64,000 nt of DNA, from the NCBI RefSeq assembly GCF_047272945.1, contig NZ_JBKOPS010000010.1, forward strand, positions 1-64,000, read 5' to 3'. A program made the translations under genes and the position numbers. Origin of the DNA: Rubrolithibacter danxiaensis (GTDB taxonomy: Bacteria > Bacteroidota > Bacteroidia > Sphingobacteriales > Sphingobacteriaceae). The notes under the pieces were generated by a model. That model did not search any database. It saw only the letters and a list, made by a program, of their open reading frames with translations, and was not told where the DNA came from. Shown here in pieces: positions 59,154 through 64,000 of the stretch; within the stretch, counting starts at the first letter, position 1, and every line of letters begins with the position of its first letter.

Positions 59154-60842
59154 TTATTCGTATCCGTTTTGCTTTAATAATGGGTTGGCGTTTAGCTGAC
59201 GGGCCGGAATAGGGAATACCGATCTGTCTTTGCCATCTTTTTGCTTATCCCACCATTCTTCTCCAAATCTGTCCCAACGCACCAGGTCTGTTCTTCTGTG
59301 ACGTTCTCCCAGAAACTCACGGCCAAGTTCAATCACAAACTCATCATCAGTTAAACGGGCAAGATTAGTTACATAACTGTTTGTCGCCCATTTATCTTCA
59401 GGAAAGTTCCTTTTGCGTACAGCATCTAATAAGGCTGCTGCTCCGGCTTTATCCCCTGCCCTATATTTGCATTCTGCAAGTGAGTAATAGATTTCAGCCA
59501 GGCGAATTTCAGGTGCAGAGTTGAACATGAATAAATTTTCAGACATTGGAAGCCAAGGGAACTTTAGTAAACGTACTCCTGAATTTTCTTCACCAGTTGT
59601 AACATGTGACCCCTCTCCCCATCTGCCTGCAGGTTTCTCAGAAAAACGGCCTACCTGGTCTACAAACACTAATGGTTTTCCATTGTACTCTTCAGTTCCA
59701 TTTACAACTTTGGTACTGTCAAAGCCAAATCCTTGAGCTTTGTTAAACTCGTATTGGGGGCCTACCAGGAAGAAGCCATCGTATTGTACACCCTTCCCGG
59801 TTGTTTTGAAAGGCTGTTTACGTTTATCATCGTTTGAATACCTTTCGTATGGCATTCCGAGTTTGTAAGCGTATAAATTTCCGTCCAAATCGCGGGATGG
59901 CGTTAAGTGAATTCCGTTCCATGCTCCCCAGTCATTGTCTAATGAGTATCTTGACTGATAGTGCATGGTAGCGTTATACATCCAGCTAAATTCATAGATA
60001 TTTTTTGCATGCGGGAATTCAAAGATATTTTCAGGAGAACGATATCCTTCGATTCCAGACCGGAATGGACCACGGTAGTCTGCATCGATAGCATAAGCTC
60101 CGTATTTACCCGAGATAATGTCCTGAGCAACCTGGGCACACTCAGTGTATTTTGCAGTTCCGGTCCATTTTTCCGCATTAAGATATAAACGAACCAGTAA
60201 GGCTGCTGCTCCACCTTGATCCCATCTGCCAACCTTACCATTTTTTGGTAAACCTGGCAAGGATTCGGTTAATTCTTTCTCAATGTAAGCAAATACTTCC
60301 TGAGGTGTTGACTGTCCCACTATCTGCTGTGGCGTTTCTACAATAGGAACACTTCTGAAATAATCGATCAGAAATAAATAAAACCAAGCCCTAAGCGTTC
60401 TTAGCTCAGCGATATTCTGCGCTTTGTCAGTCTCGGTTAATCCAAGTTTAGGATAATCCAGTTTAGACATATCCTGGATCAATATATTACATTGTGCAAT
60501 TCCCTGATACGGGCCTACCCAACCACCATTGATATGATTATCATCAGGAGTCCACTGATGTCCATGTAAGCGAACCCAGTCGCCACCATCATAACCGTGT
60601 TTTCCCTTTTGAGTCCACACAAAATTATCTGCAGTCAATTCTGAAATTAACCAACGGTCTCCATCCCATCCATTCCAGTGTGCATGCTCATAAGGACGTA
60701 CTACTGCTGCAATAACAGTATTCTTATCCTGGTAATAATTTTCGGCAGTTAAATCACTAAAGGGTTCTTCGTCAAGTTTCGTACAGGATGTTGCTGCAAA
60801 TGTTAAAAGCAGCAGGTATATAATTTTAAATTTCTTTGTCAT
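59154..60842 (-). CDS. SusD/RagB-family outer-membrane nutrient-binding lipoprotein
   Basis: 562 residues. Lipoprotein signal with Cys20 (FAATSC). SusD N-terminal helical domain (EEPFSDLTAENYYQD; AELRTLRAWFYLFLIDYF) and the C-terminal segment (EIRLAEIYYSLAECKYRAGD; REFLGERHRRTDLVRW). Binds glycans or other nutrients at the cell surface and caps the partner SusC channel. Directly downstream of susC (22 nt). The substrate cannot be told; no glycoside hydrolase is adjacent within the window. Confidence 0.95.
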   Translation of the reverse strand: MTKKFKIIYLLLLTFAATSCTKLDEEPFSDLTAENYYQDKNTVIAAVVRPYEHAHWNGWDGDRWLISELTADNFVWTQKGKHGYDGGDWVRLHGHQWTPDDNHINGGWVGPYQGIAQCNILIQDMSKLDYPKLGLTETDKAQNIAELRTLRAWFYLFLIDYFRSVPIVETPQQIVGQSTPQEVFAYIEKELTESLPGLPKNGKVGRWDQGGAAALLVRLYLNAEKWTGTAKYTECAQVAQDIISGKYGAYAIDADYRGPFRSGIEGYRSPENIFEFPHAKNIYEFSWMYNATMHYQSRYSLDNDWGAWNGIHLTPSRDLDGNLYAYKLGMPYERYSNDDKRKQPFKTTGKGVQYDGFFLVGPQYEFNKAQGFGFDSTKVVNGTEEYNGKPLVFVDQVGRFSEKPAGRWGEGSHVTTGEENSGVRLLKFPWLPMSENLFMFNSAPEIRLAEIYYSLAECKYRAGDKAGAAALLDAVRKRNFPEDKWATNSYVTNLARLTDDEFVIELGREFLGERHRRTDLVRWDRFGEEWWDKQKDGKDRSVFPIPARQLNANPLLKQNGYE

Positions 60843-60864
60843 AAATACTAAGATTTAATTTTGA

Positions 60865-63800
60865 TTAAAAAGTAATTTGTGCTCCTATTGAAAAAGTTCT
60901 TGTAATAGGATATACATTTAAATCTCCATACCCCGGGGTTAAACCTGTTACACCTACTGTAGTTGGATCTAAACCGCTATAGTTAGTAAGTGTAAATACA
61001 TTCCGGATGGTCCCGTATAATCTTAAATTATCTATACGTTTTAGCTTCAATTTTGGAGACCATCCCAAGGTTAAATTATCTAGTTTTAAATAGTCACCAT
61101 TCTCTAAGTAATAGTCACTAATTACCTTACCCGAAGTAATATGTCCGTTCTTAGTATATGCATCTTCAAGTAAGTTAACTCCAGGTTCAGCCTGTAAACC
61201 GTAATACATCTGATACAGGTTCAATATCTTATAATCAAACCTTCCTCTAAAAAACAGGGACAGATCTACATTCTTGTATCTTAAGGTGTTACCCCAGCCC
61301 AACTCATAATGCGGAGCTCCGTGTCCAAGATAAACGCGGTCTCTGTCAATGTTTCCTTCGTTTGTTGCATCAATTGCTTCACCACCTTCGATACCGTTTT
61401 TCCAGATCAGGAATTTTCCGTTTTCATCAACTCCGGCATATTTGTATCCATAAAAGCTACCCAGTTCAACTCCGTCTTCTAAACGGTAAGCCGGACCAGG
61501 GTTTCCTGGAGACGGTAAGTCCTGTAAATACCTAAAGCCAGACTGAAATTCATCGTTAGACCATGAAGTGAGTTTTGCTTTGGTATAAGAAGCTGCAATG
61601 CTGGTATTGTAGGTAAAGTTTTTCGTATCTACGGCATTCCAGTTCAAATTCAGTTCAAGACCTTTGGCACTTGTTGAACCTACGTTAACAAATATTTGTT
61701 CCTGAACATATGGGCCTACCGGTACATCATAGTTTGAAAGCAGATCGGTACTTTTACGGTTAAACGCATCTAAACTACCGCTTAGCTTATTGTTGAATAA
61801 AGAGAAATCTAAACCTATATTGTAAGAAATAGCTTTCTCCCACTGCAGATTGGGATTGAAGTTATTTGCAGGACCGTAAACCTGTATCCACTCTCCTTCA
61901 TCATTTAAATAACGACCATATCCTGTATAACGAGAAAGTGAGGTATAACGAGGGAAACCGGACCTTCCAGTTTCACCATATGAAACACGTAGCTTCAAAT
62001 CGTTAATTGCTTTTATATTTTGAATGGCAGGTAGTCTGGAAATACGCCATGCTGCAGATACAGCCGGGAATAATCCCCATTTATTATTTTTACCAAACTT
62101 TGTATTACCTTCATAACGTGCTGAAGCTGTTAAGAAATAGGTGTCATCGTAGCTATAATTTGCACGGCCAAGGAAAGCGATTGTTTTTTCCTTACTCCTC
62201 CAGGAATCCATACCTAAACGGCCACTCTCCCGGTTCCAGCTTCCTGCATCCAGATTATCATAACCAAAGGCATCTGAAGGAAAGTTCATGTTTTCTGCCC
62301 AGAAACCATTATTATTAAATTCCTGGTAAGAATAGCCTCCCATTAATTTAATATCATGTTTATTAATATGGGTGTAATAATTACCTAGCCACTCTAGTGT
62401 ATAATCAGTCCACTTCTCATCCTGTAACCTTGCTCGTCCTGTTCTGCCGTTATTTACAGATTCTGCAGACCCAGAAGTATAATACTCCCGGCCTAAACGG
62501 TCGTGTCCCTGACGTGCAAGCTTCAACTCGGTGTTTAAGTTCTTTAAAATATTCAGTTTAAAGTTTAAGTCGACGATTGAATAAGTGTTATCAGCACCGT
62601 TCTCCCTTGCAAGTAAATCCTGAACAGGATTGTAAGTATCGTAGCCCTGTAATGTGTTGTATTTTAACGGATCGTTCGGGTCCATGATAGCAATGGTTGG
62701 ATTCAGCTTAACAGCTTGTTGGAATGCACCGTAATTGGTGAATTCTTCGTTTGCAATACGATACGAAATATTTCCACCAAACTCTAGCAGGCCATCCAGT
62801 GCTTTCTGCTGGAAATTAGAATTAAAGCCGTATTCTCTCCGATCAGAAGCAATATCAATTGCTGATTTATCGCGGAAATTACCGGAAATACGGAAGACAG
62901 TATTTTCACTACCTCCTGCAACTGATAAATAATGATTTTGCCCGAAATTGTCTTTACGGATCAATTGATCGTACCAGTTTGTTCTTGCGCCAAAATCAAT
63001 ATCCCGTTTATGCGCCAAAAACTCTTCCGGTGACAGGATATCAGGTTTCTCTGCTACCACATCTTTTTCAATATAACTGTCGTAGGTAACCGTTACTTTA
63101 CCTGCACGGCCTTTTTTGGTTTGCACAAGAATAACACCGTTTGCTCCGCGAGAACCATAAATAGCAGCAGCAGAAGCATCTTTCAATACAGTAATAGATT
63201 CTATATCCTGCTGAGCGACGTTACGCAAATCTCCTCCGGGCATTCCGTTAATAACAATTAACGGACCATTTCCCGCTTCAACAGAAGCAGCACCACGCAC
63301 CTGCACGTCTGTACTACGATTGGGGTCGGCAGCTGCAGGGTTAGAAATTGTTACCCCTCCAACTTTACCTTCAATCATTTGCAAAGGGCTGTTTACGGCA
63401 CCCGGAAGGAAATCTTTACTGTTAACAGTAGTTACCGCACTGGTTAATTCTCGTTTTTGTACAGAACCATATCCAACTACAACCACTTCATTTAGCGCAG
63501 TGGCAGTTGATTTAAGTTGTACAGTTACTGAAGTACGGCCGTTAAGTGCTACTTCCTGTGTAGTAAATCCAATGTATGTAAACACCAGTGTTGCATTTGC
63601 ATCTGGTATATTGATTGAGAACTTTCCGTTTGCGTCTGTTGTGGTGGCCATACTACTACCTTTCACTTTAACGCTTACTCCCGGCAAGGGCTCTCCTTGT
63701 TCATCGGTAACTGTACCTGTAACAGGTGCCTGTACATCGAGCGTACTTAATTCGGGCAAAACCGATGTTACTGAAGGCGTTTCCGAATTACGATTTAATA

Positions 63801-64000
63801 CAATAGTATTATCTGAAACTTCATAAGATAGATTTAATGGTGGAAGCACCATATCAAGTACGTATTGAAGTGTTTTACCCTCTACAGAAAAGCTTACTTT
63901 TCGGGAAGATTGTATCAAAGCAGAGCTATAAATAAATCGTGCATTGGTAAGTTTTTCAATAGAATTCAGTACTTCACTTATCTCCTTGTTTGTTTCATTT
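60865..64000 (-). CDS. SusC/RagA-family TonB-dependent outer-membrane transporter, 5' end outside window
   Basis: Frame stays open to the right edge, so the signal peptide is missing. From the edge: an STN domain (ARFIYSSALIQSSRKVSFSV to TIVLNRN), a carboxypeptidase-regulatory-like domain (VTGTVTDEQGEPLPGVSVKV), the plug with VVVGYGSVQKRELTSAV and DASAAAIYGSRGANGV (the SusC hallmark), and a C-terminal 22-strand barrel ending FSIGAQITF. Takes up large nutrients with the following SusD. The STN domain suggests signal transduction to an anti-sigma/ECF sigma pair, which would lie beyond the window (inference). Confidence 0.95.
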   Translation of the reverse strand, partial: NETNKEISEVLNSIEKLTNARFIYSSALIQSSRKVSFSVEGKTLQYVLDMVLPPLNLSYEVSDNTIVLNRNSETPSVTSVLPELSTLDVQAPVTGTVTDEQGEPLPGVSVKVKGSSMATTTDANGKFSINIPDANATLVFTYIGFTTQEVALNGRTSVTVQLKSTATALNEVVVVGYGSVQKRELTSAVTTVNSKDFLPGAVNSPLQMIEGKVGGVTISNPAAADPNRSTDVQVRGAASVEAGNGPLIVINGMPGGDLRNVAQQDIESITVLKDASAAAIYGSRGANGVILVQTKKGRAGKVTVTYDSYIEKDVVAEKPDILSPEEFLAHKRDIDFGARTNWYDQLIRKDNFGQNHYLSVAGGSENTVFRISGNFRDKSAIDIASDRREYGFNSNFQQKALDGLLEFGGNISYRIANEEFTNYGAFQQAVKLNPTIAIMDPNDPLKYNTLQGYDTYNPVQDLLARENGADNTYSIVDLNFKLNILKNLNTELKLARQGHDRLGREYYTSGSAESVNNGRTGRARLQDEKWTDYTLEWLGNYYTHINKHDIKLMGGYSYQEFNNNGFWAENMNFPSDAFGYDNLDAGSWNRESGRLGMDSWRSKEKTIAFLGRANYSYDDTYFLTASARYEGNTKFGKNNKWGLFPAVSAAWRISRLPAIQNIKAINDLKLRVSYGETGRSGFPRYTSLSRYTGYGRYLNDEGEWIQVYGPANNFNPNLQWEKAISYNIGLDFSLFNNKLSGSLDAFNRKSTDLLSNYDVPVGPYVQEQIFVNVGSTSAKGLELNLNWNAVDTKNFTYNTSIAASYTKAKLTSWSNDEFQSGFRYLQDLPSPGNPGPAYRLEDGVELGSFYGYKYAGVDENGKFLIWKNGIEGGEAIDATNEGNIDRDRVYLGHGAPHYELGWGNTLRYKNVDLSLFFRGRFDYKILNLYQMYYGLQAEPGVNLLEDAYTKNGHITSGKVISDYYLENGDYLKLDNLTLGWSPKLKLKRIDNLRLYGTIRNVFTLTNYSGLDPTTVGVTGLTPGYGDLNVYPITRTFSIGAQITF

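Noticed and set aside
63320..63826. 168-codon plus-strand ORF opposite susC
   Set aside because: Antisense shadow of the conserved plug region; no independent promoter or domain seen.

Overview
The window looks like a piece of a Bacteroidota chromosome, most likely from the Sphingobacteriaceae (Pedobacter/Mucilaginibacter-like). The evidence is a SusC/SusD pair, an AraC regulator and DUF983/DUF5606/DUF6600/Porin_10 families typical of the phylum, the -7 promoter motif TAnnTTTG in front of many genes, the zinc-free (C-minus) forms of L36 and S14, and an str/S10/spc/alpha ribosomal cluster in Bacteroidota order without tuf. No rRNA, tRNA, CRISPR array, transposase or prophage was seen. Genus-level placement is a guess.

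Layout. 1-5829 (minus): 5'-proximal part of a giant secreted multidomain adhesin (L-type lectin, tandem-95-like, many Ig/PKD-like modules, a nested F5/8-type C domain) that runs off the left edge. 6225-32498: metabolic and housekeeping genes: aconitase, a GH3 glycosidase, rlmH, a 40-residue membrane peptide, DUF5606, a cyclophilin, a secreted GATase-like protein, an lpxK-punA-porin operon, DUF6600, pruA, SulP plus carbonic anhydrase, an acyl-CoA carboxylase beta subunit, AraC, DUF983, a small HTH protein, a broken GNAT gene, an MFS exporter, an NdpA-like protein, an M42 peptidase and a sugar nucleotidyltransferase. 32681-54852 (all minus): dnaK and the whole translation cluster rpsL-rpsG-fusA-rpsJ / rplC...rplQ. 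55176-59096: accessory-looking island with a small-protein/nucleotidyltransferase pair, a Uma2 nuclease and a Pif1-like helicase with HRDC and HTH domains. 59154-64000 (minus): susD and a 5'-truncated susC.

How it fits together. The ribosomal cluster appears to be several transcription units: rpsL-rpsG-fusA-rpsJ starts at a perfect TTG-19-TAnnTTTG promoter and ends in a strong terminator. Next comes a prephenate dehydrogenase whose sequence resembles the fungal TYR1 type more than ordinary bacterial TyrA. rplC then restarts the S10/spc run from its own perfect promoter, and a further -7 element precedes infA. Several long spacers of this cluster hold dissimilar inverted repeats built of short tandem words.

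Most notable: the fungal-like TyrA wedged between rpsJ and rplC, a discoidin domain inserted inside a PKD-like module of the adhesin, a toxin-antitoxin-like pair with a perfect palindrome between its -7 box and its ATG, a palindrome in front of the helicase gene, an in-frame TGA in a GNAT gene, and three genes whose -7 element ends only 4 nt before the start codon (probable leaderless mRNAs). All homology statements rest on recognition by eye, not on searches.
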